DNA of 64,000 bases from Mycobacterium sp. AZCC_0083 (GCF_014202335.1 NZ_JACHGP010000007.1:248001-312000); one strand, 5' to 3'; positions 7,737 to 16,181 are shown, counted from the first letter of the stretch. The notes: generated by a model from the sequence alone, not told the origin. Numbers and translations are program-made.

Positions 7737-8798
7737 GTGACCACGTCTGCATTGCGCTTCGGCGTCTGGGCCTTGGTGTACGGCACATGGGGAGCCAAAC
7801 GGCATCCTCTCGAGCCGGTCGACGCTTCTTGGGTACGCACCAGGGCACAGATCATCGAGGCGGATCGACTCGGTTTCGACGCCACGCTGGTGGCGCAGCA
7901 CGAAGTCAATCCATCCGGTGATCAGTACGACCAACTCGAAGCGTGGACAACGAGTGCGGCCGTGGCCGGTCTGACGGAGAACATCGAGATCATCACGGCC
8001 ATCAAGCCGGTGCTCTACCACCCCGTGGTCTTGGCGAAGCAGGCACTGCAGATCGAGGAGATCAGCGGTGGTCGGTTCGCCATCAACGTGGTCAATGCCT
8101 GGTTCAAGCCCGAAATCGCCCGCGCTGGCCTTCCGTTCCTTGAGCACGATGAGCGGTACGCCTACGGTCGCGAATGGCTCACCGTCGTGAACTCACTGAT
8201 CAGCGGCCGGCGAACCACGTTCCACGGCAAGTACTTCGACGTCGACGACTACCAGCTCAAGCCCGCAAGCAAACACCGCAAGCGCCCCGCGATCTACGTG
8301 GGCGGGGAGTCCGATGCGGCGCGCACGCTGGCCGCCGACTTCGCCGACGTCTGGTTCATCAACGGACAACCCGAGGACAACGTGCGACGGTTGGTGACCG
8401 ACGTCGCCGCCCGACCCCGCAGCGGCGGTCCGGTGCGATTTGGCCTTGCGGCGTTCGTGATAGGCCGCGAAACCGACGCCGAGGCAGCCGAAGAACTCGC
8501 CTACGCCTTCGAGTTGGCAGGCCGTGACGTCGCCGAAACCGAGTCGGTCATTTCGAATGCCGATCCCAAGGCCCAGATGTTCAAGACCTTCGCCGAACAT
8601 CCACACGTCGGTACGAACGGCGGGACTGCCGCCGGACTCGTCGGCAGCTACGACACCGTGGCTGAACGCATTCTCCGCTTCGGAAGCCTTGGCATCGAAC
8701 TGTTCATGCTTCAGTTCCAGCCGTTCGAGTCCGAGATGCGGCGATTCGCCGACGAGATCATCCCCCGGGTTCGGCGGCTGGAAAGGCTTGCTGCGTAG
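7737..8798 (+). CDS. FMNH2-dependent LLM monooxygenase, SsuD/SfnG-like
   Basis: 353 residues with the alkanesulfonate/dimethylsulfone monooxygenase pattern: LRFGVWALVYGTWG at the N-terminus, GFDATLVAQH, TAIKPVLYHPVVLAKQALQI near residues 83-102, then SGGRFAINVVNAW and KRPAIYVGGESDAAR. These enzymes use FMNH2 from a partner reductase and O2 to break C-S bonds. A SfnB/DszC-like gene and an NAD(P)H:FMN reductase follow on the same strand, giving a complete two-component desulfurisation set. GTG 7737 was chosen because of the -10 element above; an upstream TTG at 7716 is less likely. Exact substrate is inferred only. Confidence 0.82.
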   Translation: MTTSALRFGVWALVYGTWGAKRHPLEPVDASWVRTRAQIIEADRLGFDATLVAQHEVNPSGDQYDQLEAWTTSAAVAGLTENIEIITAIKPVLYHPVVLAKQALQIEEISGGRFAINVVNAWFKPEIARAGLPFLEHDERYAYGREWLTVVNSLISGRRTTFHGKYFDVDDYQLKPASKHRKRPAIYVGGESDAARTLAADFADVWFINGQPEDNVRRLVTDVAARPRSGGPVRFGLAAFVIGRETDAEAAEELAYAFELAGRDVAETESVISNADPKAQMFKTFAEHPHVGTNGGTAAGLVGSYDTVAERILRFGSLGIELFMLQFQPFESEMRRFADEIIPRVRRLERLAA

Positions 8799-8866
8799 TG
8801 GGGCGAAAGAATCAGGTTGGCCCAAACCATCCGCTTGGCGAGCACCGGCACCTAACGTGACGTGTC

Positions 8867-10060
8867 GTGGGATTACAAACGCTCACTGAGCTTTTCGACA
8901 AGATCGCCAGCGAGGCACAGCAGCGCGAGCAGGATCGAGTCCTGCCGCACGAACAGATCCGGTGGCTGCGTGACGCTGGTATCGGGCGCCTGAGGCTCCG
9001 GACCGAGGATGGCGGCACTGGCGCGAGTCTGCCCGAGCTGTTCGGGGTCGTGATCGATCTGGCCGCTGCCGACTCAAATGTCGCACACATCCTGCGGGCG
9101 CACTTCGGCTTCGTCGAAGAGCATCTGCACAACCCGGATCCGGCGGCCAGGCGACGGTGGCTTGGCCTCGTTGCCGAGGGCAACATCGTCGGCAACGCCG
9201 TCAGTGAGCAGAACAGTCGAGCTGTCGGACGCAAGGCCGGCACGACTCATCTGGACACCGTGCTCACTCCGGATGGCACGGGAGGATTCCGCCTCAACGG
9301 CGTCAAGTTCTACTCCACTGGCACGCTGTTCTCCGATTGGGTAAACGTGCATGCGGTCGATCCCGATGGGGCCTCGTTCCGCGTCACCGTTCCCGTCACC
9401 CGAGCAGGCATCTCAGTCGAAGACGATTGGGACGGCTTCGGCCAGCGTCTTACCGGCACCGGAACCACGCGTTTCGAAGGCGTGTACGTGCAGGCCGACG
9501 AGGCGCAACGAATCGAAGCCCGCGACGTCGAGACCCCGCCAACTTACTTCGGCGGTTTCTACCAGCTCTACCTGCAGGCCCTCACCGCGGGAGTGCTCGC
9601 GGCGGTTCAGTCCGACGCCGTGGCATTGACTCGCAGACGTGAGAGGAACTTCAGCCACGCAAGCCATCCCGTCCCTTCCGAGGATCCGCAGGTACTCCAA
9701 GTGGTCGGTGAGATCGCATCGAACGCCTTCGCGGCAAGGGCGATCGTGCTGACGGCGGCGCAGGCGTTGCAAGAAGCCTCCGACAGTGCCACCAACGGTG
9801 TGTTCGACCCCGACGCGGCGTATCGCGCTCAGCTCGCGGCAGCTCAGGCCAAGGTCGCCGTGGACCGGTTCTCCTATGCCACCGCGGCCCGTCTTCTCGA
9901 CGTCGGCGGCGCTTCCGCCACCCAGGTGCTCTACGGCCACGATCGGCACTGGCGCAACATCCGAACGATATCGACGCACAACCCGACGTTCCTCAAGGCA
10001 ACCGCAGTCGGATCACTGTTGGTCAACGGGACGCCACCCCCGCAGAACGGATTCTTCTGA
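8867..10060 (+). CDS. Acyl-CoA-dehydrogenase-fold flavin monooxygenase, DszC/SfnB-like
   Basis: 397 residues with the acyl-CoA dehydrogenase fold: N-terminal helices (to about 110), a beta domain with FRLNGVKFYSTGTLFSDWV near 143-162 and DDWDGFGQRLTGTGTTRFEG near 186-205, and C-terminal helices ending ARLLDVGGASATQVLYGHDRHWRN. The HRHWRN ending and TGTGTTRFE match the DszC/SfnB oxygenase branch rather than true fatty-acid dehydrogenases. Members use FMNH2 to oxidise organosulfur compounds. It is about 40 percent similar by eye to the protein at 27891. GTG 8867 lacks a ribosome site; TAACGT at 8853-8858 could be a -10 for a leaderless message. Confidence 0.83.
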   Translation: MGLQTLTELFDKIASEAQQREQDRVLPHEQIRWLRDAGIGRLRLRTEDGGTGASLPELFGVVIDLAAADSNVAHILRAHFGFVEEHLHNPDPAARRRWLGLVAEGNIVGNAVSEQNSRAVGRKAGTTHLDTVLTPDGTGGFRLNGVKFYSTGTLFSDWVNVHAVDPDGASFRVTVPVTRAGISVEDDWDGFGQRLTGTGTTRFEGVYVQADEAQRIEARDVETPPTYFGGFYQLYLQALTAGVLAAVQSDAVALTRRRERNFSHASHPVPSEDPQVLQVVGEIASNAFAARAIVLTAAQALQEASDSATNGVFDPDAAYRAQLAAAQAKVAVDRFSYATAARLLDVGGASATQVLYGHDRHWRNIRTISTHNPTFLKATAVGSLLVNGTPPPQNGFF

Positions 10061-10062
10061 CA

Positions 10063-10080
10063 CCCCGGGCCCGCCCGGGG
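10063..10080 (+). terminator. GC-rich hairpin after DszC-like gene
   Basis: CCCCGGGC (10063-10070) pairs perfectly with GCCCGGGG (10073-10080) two bases later, three bases past the stop codon. There is no U-tract, as is usual for mycobacterial intrinsic terminators. It may also attenuate read-through into the FMN reductase gene. Confidence 0.55.
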
Positions 10081-10122
10081 GCCGGATGAGTTGCGCAAAG
10101 CCATCTTTGGTTCACTTGATTC

Positions 10123-10602
10123 ATGAGCGTAGTAGTCGTCGGAAACCCCAAGCCGAACTCGCGGACCCGCGCGGCCGCAGTGCTGGTCGCCGAAAGGCTG
10201 ACCGGCCTGCCCCCCGAACACGTCATCGACGTGGTCGACCTCGGGCCAGGCCTCCTGGGGTGGGGCGATCCGAAGGTGGCCGAGGCCAAGGAGATCGTGA
10301 AGTCTGCCGATCTCTTGGTCGTCGCCTCCCCCACGTACAAGGCCACCTACACCGGGCTGCTGAAGCTGTTTCTCGACCAGTTCGGAGCCGGTGAGCTCGG
10401 ACAGATTCCCACGTTCCCCCTCATGCTCGGCGGCTCCCTCGCACACGCCTTGGCCCCCGAACTGACGTTGCGGCCGGTCCTCGTCGAGATCGGCGCGAGC
10501 TGCCCGTCGCCAAGCCTGTATCTGCTCGACTCCGACTACGAGACCTCACCCGATCTCGAGAAGTGGCTCGAGGTCGCCCGGCGGCACGTGCCCGGAAGGT
10601 AG
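10123..10602 (+). CDS. NAD(P)H-dependent FMN reductase, SsuE/MsuE-like
   Basis: 159 residues of the flavodoxin-like NADPH-dependent FMN reductase family: VVVVGNPKPNSRTRAAA at residues 3-19 (phosphate loop), KSADLLVVASPTYKATYTGLLKLFLD near 60-85 (flavin isoalloxazine and dimer loop) and MLGGSLAHAL. It reduces FMN with NAD(P)H and passes FMNH2 to monooxygenases such as the LLM and DszC-like proteins upstream, and probably to the others in this window, for it is the only such reductase seen. It is convergent with the TauD-family gene. Confidence 0.88.
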   Translation: MSVVVVGNPKPNSRTRAAAVLVAERLTGLPPEHVIDVVDLGPGLLGWGDPKVAEAKEIVKSADLLVVASPTYKATYTGLLKLFLDQFGAGELGQIPTFPLMLGGSLAHALAPELTLRPVLVEIGASCPSPSLYLLDSDYETSPDLEKWLEVARRHVPGR

Positions 10603-10605
10603 TCA

Positions 10606-10618
10606 CCGCCCTCGGCGG
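10606..10618. terminator. Short bidirectional hairpin between convergent genes
   Basis: CCGCC (10606-10610), loop CTC, GGCGG (10614-10618), placed exactly in the 18-bp gap between the stops of the FMN reductase and the TauD-family gene. A short stem without U-tract; position is the main support. Confidence 0.4.
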
Positions 10619-10620
10619 GA

Positions 10621-11409
10621 TCAGCCTGCGATTACCTTGCGGTAGGCACGTGGGCCGTCGTAGTCGTTGACGGCGAAGTGCCACGTAGCCTGGTTGTCCC
10701 AGATGACGAAGTCGCCTGTCTTCCAACCGAAGTCGACGGCGTAGTTGGGCGACGCCGCGTGGGCGAGCAGGAAGGGCAGCAGCGCTTGCCCCTCGGCGGG
10801 CTCGATCCCGGTGAGGCGCAGGGCAGACGAACTCAGGAACAGCCCCTTGCGTCCGGTGTGGCGGTGCGCGCGCACCACGGGGTGCTCGATCGTCTCGGTC
10901 ACCGGTGGGCGCTCTGGTGTTCCGTCGCCAGGGTAGGCGCCGTACACCGCGCTCACCGACTCCAAGAGCTGCTGGAACGGCTCGGACAGACCGTCGTAGG
11001 CCGCCTGAAGGTCGGCCCACAGTGTGTGGCCACCGATCTCGGGCACCGCTTGATAGGTGAGTGACTCGATGTTGAACGGTGGGTTGCGCCACGTGCCGCC
11101 CACGTGCCACGTCGACGCGCTGCCCGCCTTCTCGAGGTCGAACACGTACACCAGCCGGTTGTTCTCATCGCGGCGCAGCCACAAGGGATGGTCGAACGGC
11201 TCGTCGACGATCCGCACCGCGTCGACGTGGGCATCTGGGGACAGATGCTGGTTGCGGAACACCAGGACCTTGTGTCGCCAGAAATCTTCCCGCAGAGCGT
11301 TGGCCGTCGCCTCGTCGACACCGCGGGCCAAGTCGACACCGACGATCTCGGCACCGAGCAGTGGACTGGTCGGGACGACCTCGTACGGGGCGGTCTGTGT
11401 ACTCGTCAT
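10621..11409 (-). CDS. TauD/TfdA-family protein with HxG in place of HxD
   Basis: 262 residues of the Fe(II)/2-oxoglutarate dioxygenase family that includes taurine dioxygenase. VLVFRNQHLSPDAHV (48-62), HPVVRAHRHTGRKGLF (176-191), GDFVIWDNQATWHFA (232-246) and PRAYRKV (253-259) are well kept, including the distal His244 and the 2-oxoglutarate-binding Arg257. At the first metal site the sequence is WHVGGTW: His102 is present but the acidic ligand is Gly104 (codons CAC GTG GGC). Carboxylate-less sites are known in Fe/2OG halogenases; loss of function is the other option. ATG 11409 follows AAGG with 8-nt spacing. Confidence 0.85.
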   Translation of the reverse strand: MTSTQTAPYEVVPTSPLLGAEIVGVDLARGVDEATANALREDFWRHKVLVFRNQHLSPDAHVDAVRIVDEPFDHPLWLRRDENNRLVYVFDLEKAGSASTWHVGGTWRNPPFNIESLTYQAVPEIGGHTLWADLQAAYDGLSEPFQQLLESVSAVYGAYPGDGTPERPPVTETIEHPVVRAHRHTGRKGLFLSSSALRLTGIEPAEGQALLPFLLAHAASPNYAVDFGWKTGDFVIWDNQATWHFAVNDYDGPRAYRKVIAG

Positions 11410-11511
11410 TTGCATCACCTTGCCTGGACGTCGCGCAATCAAGGGAAGTCGATCGCGCGATTACCACCGTAAGACTCGTTGCGGGGCAGGCGAAACGGTT
11501 CGGATCACCGT

Positions 11512-11542
11512 TGTGTGTATCTGGAACCTGTGTGTATCTGGA
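11512..11542. repeat. Two 14-bp direct repeats upstream of the TauD-family gene
   Basis: TGTGTGTATCTGGA occurs at 11512-11525 and 11529-11542, a 17-bp period with 3-bp spacers. The pair lies in the 154-bp gap between the WhiB stop and the TauD-family start. It could be a regulator site for the latter; function is unproven. Confidence 0.6.
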
Positions 11543-11563
11543 CCACTCACAACCGTCCGAGCC

Positions 11564-11830
11564 TCAGCAGGACGATTCCGACCGTGCGACGAACTCCCGT
11601 TGACGGTCCCGCGCCGACATCGCTCCCCACACGCCGTACGTCTCTCGCGCGGACAGCGCATGGTTCCGGCAGTCGGAGACCACCGGGCACGCGCGGCAGA
11701 TCTGCTTCGCCTGTTCCTCCCGCGCCTGCAGACCTCTTCGACCGCCATCCTCGGGGTAGAAGACCTCGGGCGCCAGCCGGCGGCAGCTCCCCCACTCCTG
11801 CCAACTCTCGCGCGACAGAACGTCATTCAC
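11564..11830 (-). CDS. WhiB-family iron-sulfur transcription factor
   Basis: 88 residues with the four WhiB cysteines (Cys16, Cys45, Cys48, Cys54; spacing CX28CX2CX5C) that hold a 4Fe-4S cluster, and the YGVWGAMS turn just after them, followed by a basic tail. WhiB proteins bind the primary sigma factor region 4 and respond to oxygen, NO or redox state. GTG 11830 is preceded by GAGGTG with 6-nt spacing; a GTG at 11839 is the alternative. A final Cys88 is unusual. It lies between the TauD-family gene and an acyl-CoA-dehydrogenase-fold gene on the same strand, so it may regulate the sulfur genes, but that is only inference. Confidence 0.9.
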   Translation of the reverse strand: MNDVLSRESWQEWGSCRRLAPEVFYPEDGGRRGLQAREEQAKQICRACPVVSDCRNHALSARETYGVWGAMSARDRQREFVARSESSC

Positions 11831-11848
11831 GGGTATCACCTCGGACCG

Positions 11849-13084
11849 TCAGCCCTGGCCGAGGGCGACGGCGCCGATGATCTCGAGGACGGCGTCCGTG
11901 TTCGGCGGGTGCAGCGATCCGGTGCGCACGTCACGGTAGAGCCGTTCGAGCTCGTGACGTTTGGACACCGACGACGCACCGACCACCTGTACGGCGACGT
12001 CGACGACCTCACGCGCCGTAGCGGTCGCGAATTCCTTTGCGGCCAGCGCACGCAACGGGGACCAGTCTCCTGATCCGGGGTGTGTGACCGACTCGACGAG
12101 CGCCGCCACCGCCTCCAGCTTGATCTCCGCCTGCGCGATCTGTCGTTGCACGGCGGGCTTCTGTGCATGTCGGGATATGTCGGATCGCAGCGAGTTCCGC
12201 GTCTGCGCGCCGAGGATGGCGAGGTCGAGCGCACGGCGGGCGATGCCGAAGTACACGCTCGACAACAGTGGGAGGTACCACGACAGGAGCGTGCCGACGT
12301 AGTCGGGATAGACCGGACCCACCGGGTGCCTGGCAACGACCTTGTGTGCCTCGGCGAGTGCATCATCGAAGACCGTGTCGTCGCTGGCCGTGGCCCGCAC
12401 ACCAAGGGCGTCCCAGGTCTCCTCGACGCGCACACCAGGATCGTCGCGCCGGACGAACGTGTGCACGATGAGCGGATTGTTCGGGTCGGAGTCGTCGCGG
12501 GCGTGGATGCCGATCTGATCCCAGACCGGCGACAGTGAGGTGAACACCTTTCGCCCGGTTATCCGGTACGAGCCATCCCGCTGGGGAACGGCGCGCACCT
12601 GCGAGTCATCCAGTCCGACGTCGTTACCGCGTTCCCCGTGCCCCGCCGCGAAGATCCGGCCAGCAGCGACGTCCGCCAACAGCCACTCCACGTCGGCGAG
12701 GCCGCGCGTGGATGCATCGGCGGCGGACCCGACCCAATACAGGTGCATGTTGACGGCCAGTGCGGTCGCCGGTGCCCAGTAGGCGAGGTGACGCTGCTCG
12801 CTGGCGAGCTCGGAGAGCGAAAGGCCCGCACCGCCGAGCCTCTCCGGCAGCGGCGCCTTCAGGTAGCCGGCCGCGACGAGTTCCGCGAAATCCTCTGCGA
12901 AGAACGCGTTCTCGGCGTCGTAGCGGGGTGCACGGGCATGAAACCGTCGATAGTCGTCGTCGGTGAAGAAGCGGCTGCGGAAACCGTCGGCCAGCGGACT
13001 GGTCCCGCTGACGACCGCTGGTTCCCCGCCCTGTGCATCCGTGATGGGGCTCGGTGCGGGCGCAGAAGTCTCGGTGACGGTCAT
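11849..13084 (-). CDS. Acyl-CoA-dehydrogenase-fold protein, putative flavin monooxygenase
   Basis: 411 residues. The chain shows the N-terminal helical domain (RYDAENAFFAEDFAELVAAG; YLKAPLPERLGGAGLSLSEL near residues 75-95), the beta domain with SYRITGRKVFTSLSPVWDQIGIHA, and C-terminal helices with VVDVAVQVVGASSVSKRHELERLYRDVR. It belongs to the acyl-CoA dehydrogenase family but lacks the obvious catalytic Glu context of beta-oxidation enzymes, and its neighbours suggest a role in organosulfur or xenobiotic oxidation. ATG 13084 starts the conserved part; a GTG at 13117 would add 11 residues. It lies 18 bp upstream of whiB, probably in one transcript, and is divergent from the sulfate-binding protein gene. 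Confidence 0.8.
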   Translation of the reverse strand: MTVTETSAPAPSPITDAQGGEPAVVSGTSPLADGFRSRFFTDDDYRRFHARAPRYDAENAFFAEDFAELVAAGYLKAPLPERLGGAGLSLSELASEQRHLAYWAPATALAVNMHLYWVGSAADASTRGLADVEWLLADVAAGRIFAAGHGERGNDVGLDDSQVRAVPQRDGSYRITGRKVFTSLSPVWDQIGIHARDDSDPNNPLIVHTFVRRDDPGVRVEETWDALGVRATASDDTVFDDALAEAHKVVARHPVGPVYPDYVGTLLSWYLPLLSSVYFGIARRALDLAILGAQTRNSLRSDISRHAQKPAVQRQIAQAEIKLEAVAALVESVTHPGSGDWSPLRALAAKEFATATAREVVDVAVQVVGASSVSKRHELERLYRDVRTGSLHPPNTDAVLEIIGAVALGQG

Positions 13085-13117
13085 GCAGGAGATGATGCCG
13101 ACGCGCGTCGCGCACAT

Positions 13118-13266
13118 CAGGTATTTCGGTCGCGCAGATTGTTACCCGGACTGCCCAACCCAGAACGTATTAATCAGAGCGATTTTCGACGCTGCCTTAT
13201 TTCAGGCGCGTCGCTAACGTCAGCTGATTGGGGCGCCGTGGCGCACTAGCGAAAGGGGGCGCGCCA
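13118..13266. other. Divergent promoter region
   Basis: 149-bp gap between the minus-strand acyl-CoA-dehydrogenase-fold gene and the plus-strand sulfate-binding protein gene. It includes an AT-rich patch (GTATTAATCAG, 13168-13178), GGGGCGCCGTGGCGC near 13226-13240 and GAAAGGGGG just before ATG 13267. Promoters for both directions must be here, but I see no clear operator. Confidence 0.4.
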
Positions 13267-14373
13267 ATGGGTGGCGTATCTGAAGAGCCGTCGACGGACG
13301 GGCGCCGGCTGTCCGGAGTCCCGTGGCTCAGCGTCCTCGGCGTCGTCGCGATCGTCCTCGCCGGAGTGCTCATCACGGTGAAGAACCTGCCGGACGACAC
13401 CCCCAACCAACTTCTCAACGTGTCCTACGACCCGACGCGCGAGGTCTACGCCGCGCTCGACAAGGCATTCGTCGAGCAGTACCGCCATCAGACCGGGATC
13501 GCACTGGACGTCAAGCAGTCCCACGGCGGCTCTGGGCGGCAGGCGCGCAACGTCATCGACGGCTCGGAGAAGGCGAACGTCGTGTCGCTGGCACTGATCA
13601 GCGACGTCGACGCACTGCAGAAGCGCGGCCTCGTCGCACCCGACTGGCAGAAGCGGCTGCCCAACAATTCGGTCGCGTACACGTCCACCATCGTGTTCGT
13701 CGTCCGCAAGGGCAACGCGAAGGGAATTCACGACTGGCCCGACCTGGTCGAGGACGGCGTTGCCATCGTGACTCCCGACCCACGTACCTCCGGCAACGGG
13801 CAGCTGAGCTTCCTCGCCGGGTGGGGCTCGGTGACCACCCGCGGCGGCACCCCGGCGCAAGCGCTCGACTACCTCAAGTCCCTGTATCGGCATGTCGTGG
13901 TGTTCGACGCCGGGGCCCGTAGCTCGGCCGCCAGCTTCGCCGTTCAGCAGATCGGCGACGTGCATCTGACCTGGGAGAACGAGGCGCTGCGCGAGGTCGC
14001 CGACAGCAAGGGCGAGTTGGAGATCGTGTACCCGCCGGTGAGCATCAAGGCCGAGCCAGCCGTCGCCTCGGTCGACGCCAACGACACCGACCCGAAGACC
14101 GCCGCCAACGCCAAGGCCTATCTCGAGTACCTGTTCACCGATCCCGCGCAGGAGTTGTTCGCGCAGTTCGGTTATCGGCCGGTAAACCCGACGATCCTGG
14201 CCAAGCACGCCGACCGGCTGCCTCAGCTCAAGCTGTTCGGTATTACCGCGATCGCCAAGGACTGGGCCGACGCCCGGCAGAAGTTCTTCGCGGACAACGG
14301 CATCTACGACGTCGTCTCCGCATCGGCACCGGCGGCGCCAGGGCGCATCGTCCCCAACGCGGCAGGGAGTTGA
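13267..14373 (+). CDS. Sulfate/thiosulfate-binding protein, membrane-anchored SubI/CysP-like
   Basis: 368 residues. Residues 17-36 form one hydrophobic helix (PWLSVLGVVAIVLAGVLITV) with no lipobox cysteine, so this is a membrane-anchored protein and not the lipoprotein seen in M. tuberculosis SubI. The mature part matches sulfate-binding proteins: NVSYDPTREVYAALDKAF near 46-63, QSHGGSGRQARNVIDG, TPDPRTSGNGQLSFLAGWG near 172-190 and QIGDVHLTWENEA. It captures sulfate or thiosulfate outside the membrane. No cysTWA genes follow; the next gene, 2 bp on, is a SulP permease. ATG 13267 follows GAAAGGGGG. Confidence 0.88.
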   Translation: MGGVSEEPSTDGRRLSGVPWLSVLGVVAIVLAGVLITVKNLPDDTPNQLLNVSYDPTREVYAALDKAFVEQYRHQTGIALDVKQSHGGSGRQARNVIDGSEKANVVSLALISDVDALQKRGLVAPDWQKRLPNNSVAYTSTIVFVVRKGNAKGIHDWPDLVEDGVAIVTPDPRTSGNGQLSFLAGWGSVTTRGGTPAQALDYLKSLYRHVVVFDAGARSSAASFAVQQIGDVHLTWENEALREVADSKGELEIVYPPVSIKAEPAVASVDANDTDPKTAANAKAYLEYLFTDPAQELFAQFGYRPVNPTILAKHADRLPQLKLFGITAIAKDWADARQKFFADNGIYDVVSASAPAAPGRIVPNAAGS

Positions 14374-14375
14374 GC

Positions 14376-16181
14376 ATGAGTCTTGCTGTGAACCACCCTT
14401 GGGCGAACTACCCGTGGGCCACGGGCCGGCGTGACCTGGTCGCCGGCCTCACCGTCGCGGCCGTGGCCCTGCCACAGGGCGTTGCCTATGCACTCATCGC
14501 CGGCGTGGATCCCAAGTACGGCGTCTACTCCGCGATCGTGGTGACGGCCATCGCCTCGATCTTCGGATCGTCGGCACACCTGATCAACGGGCCGACGAGC
14601 GCCATCTCGTTGCTGGTGTTCAGCTCGTTGGCGTTCATCGACCCGGAGAACCGCACCGCGCTCTTCGAGGCGTTGTTCCTACTGAGCGTGCTGGTCGGCG
14701 TCATCCAGATCCTCATCGCGGTGTTCAAGCTCGGTGACCTGACCCGCTACATCTCCGAGTCGGTCATCATCGGCTTCATGTTGGCAGCGGCGCTTCTGCT
14801 CGCCATCGGACAGATCGGCAACGCCATCGGCGTGAAGGACAAGGGCAACGCGCACATGCAGGTGCTGCAGCGCCTCTACCTCACGCTCTTTCACGGCGAC
14901 AAGATCAACTTCCGGGCCGTGCTTCTCAGCGTGACGGCAGTCGCGGTGGCCGTCGTCGGCCGCAGGCTGGTGAAGCGCTTCGGTTGGCCACAGATCGATC
15001 TGCTGTTGGTGCTGGTCGTCGCCGGGCTCATCGCCTACGCCGCAGGTTGGTCGATCCCCGGTGCGGACGGCAAGTCGGCGGTGTCGGTCGCGGCGAAGGT
15101 TCCGCAAAGCCTGCCAACACCGCACATCCCCGTTGTCGATCTCGGCTCACTCGCCCAGCTTTCACAGGGCGCGTTGGCGATTGCGTTCATAGGCCTCATC
15201 GAGGCGCTGTCGATCGCCAAGGCGATCGCGCACCAGTCCCAGCAGAAGATCGACTACAACCGCCAGATCCTGGCCGAGGGCCTTGCCAACCTCACCGGCG
15301 GGTTCTTCCAGGCGCTGCCGGGTTCGGGTTCCCTGTCGCGGTCGGCGATCAACTTCCAGGCTGGTGCGGTGACCCGCTTCTCCGGCATCGTCGCCGCGGC
15401 GACGGTTGCCGTTGCACTCCTGCTGTTTGCCCCCTTGCTGCACTACGTGCCGACGGCTGCGCTGGCGGGCTTGCTGCTCGTCACCGCCGTACGGCTCGTC
15501 GACTACAAGCGGCTGATCGCCACCGTGAAGGCATCACGCTACGACGCGGGGCTGGTGGTGATCACCGCGCTCACCGGGATCCTGTGGGATCTCGACAAGG
15601 CGGTGCTGCTCGGCATCGCGCTGTCGGTCGTGCTGTTCGTGCCGCGGGCGGCCAAACTCAAGGCGGCCGAGCTGGCGATCACGCCTGAGGGCGTGGTGCG
15701 TGAGCGGTTACCCGATGATCCCGTCGATCCGTCGACGGTGATCTACGACCTCGAGGGCGAACTGTTCTTCGGGGCCGCCCCTGAACTGGATCGGTACTTC
15801 GACACGCTGAGGGAAAGAATCCACATCGGTGGAATCCAAGTCGTCATCCTGCGCCTGAAGCGGGTGCGCGATCCCGATGCGGTGTGCATCGAGCGCTTGG
15901 AGCACTTCCTTCGCGAAGAGAACGGTCGCGAGGTGAACGGGCGCCGCGTCACGATCCTGCTTGCCGGTGTCCGGCCAGATGCGCTGAAAGTGTTGCAGAA
16001 CATCGGCTTCCAAGACTGGTTCCCTGCGGACCAGGTGTTCCCAGAGGAAGTCCAGGAGTACTCGGCGACGCTCAAGGCAGTCCGGTTCGGCCGCACCAAG
16101 CTCAGCATCGACGAACCCGGTCAGCCGCTTGCCGAACCCGATCGGGAACGAAGCGCGGACCCGCTCTACTACCTGGTCTGA
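14376..16181 (+). CDS. SulP-family sulfate/anion permease with STAS domain
   Basis: 601 residues. Residues about 20-440 form the 12-14 membrane segments of the SulP family (RRDLVAGLTVAAVALPQGVAYALIAGV; AHLINGPTSAISLLV; GGFFQALPGSGSLSRSAINFQAGA), and the C-terminal 120 residues form a STAS domain (STVIYDLEGELFFGAAPELDRYF; VVILRLKRVRDPDAVCIERL). It imports sulfate or another small anion by symport. ATG 14376 follows GGGAG with 6-nt spacing, 2 bp after the stop of the sulfate-binding protein gene. Pairing of a binding protein with a secondary permease is uncommon; the two may simply share regulation. Confidence 0.9.
   Translation: MSLAVNHPWANYPWATGRRDLVAGLTVAAVALPQGVAYALIAGVDPKYGVYSAIVVTAIASIFGSSAHLINGPTSAISLLVFSSLAFIDPENRTALFEALFLLSVLVGVIQILIAVFKLGDLTRYISESVIIGFMLAAALLLAIGQIGNAIGVKDKGNAHMQVLQRLYLTLFHGDKINFRAVLLSVTAVAVAVVGRRLVKRFGWPQIDLLLVLVVAGLIAYAAGWSIPGADGKSAVSVAAKVPQSLPTPHIPVVDLGSLAQLSQGALAIAFIGLIEALSIAKAIAHQSQQKIDYNRQILAEGLANLTGGFFQALPGSGSLSRSAINFQAGAVTRFSGIVAAATVAVALLLFAPLLHYVPTAALAGLLLVTAVRLVDYKRLIATVKASRYDAGLVVITALTGILWDLDKAVLLGIALSVVLFVPRAAKLKAAELAITPEGVVRERLPDDPVDPSTVIYDLEGELFFGAAPELDRYFDTLRERIHIGGIQVVILRLKRVRDPDAVCIERLEHFLREENGREVNGRRVTILLAGVRPDALKVLQNIGFQDWFPADQVFPEEVQEYSATLKAVRFGRTKLSIDEPGQPLAEPDRERSADPLYYLV

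Noticed and set aside
10421..11110. Minus-strand reading of 229 codons within the TauD-family gene
   Set aside because: Arg-rich alternative frame of a well supported gene; no family pattern.
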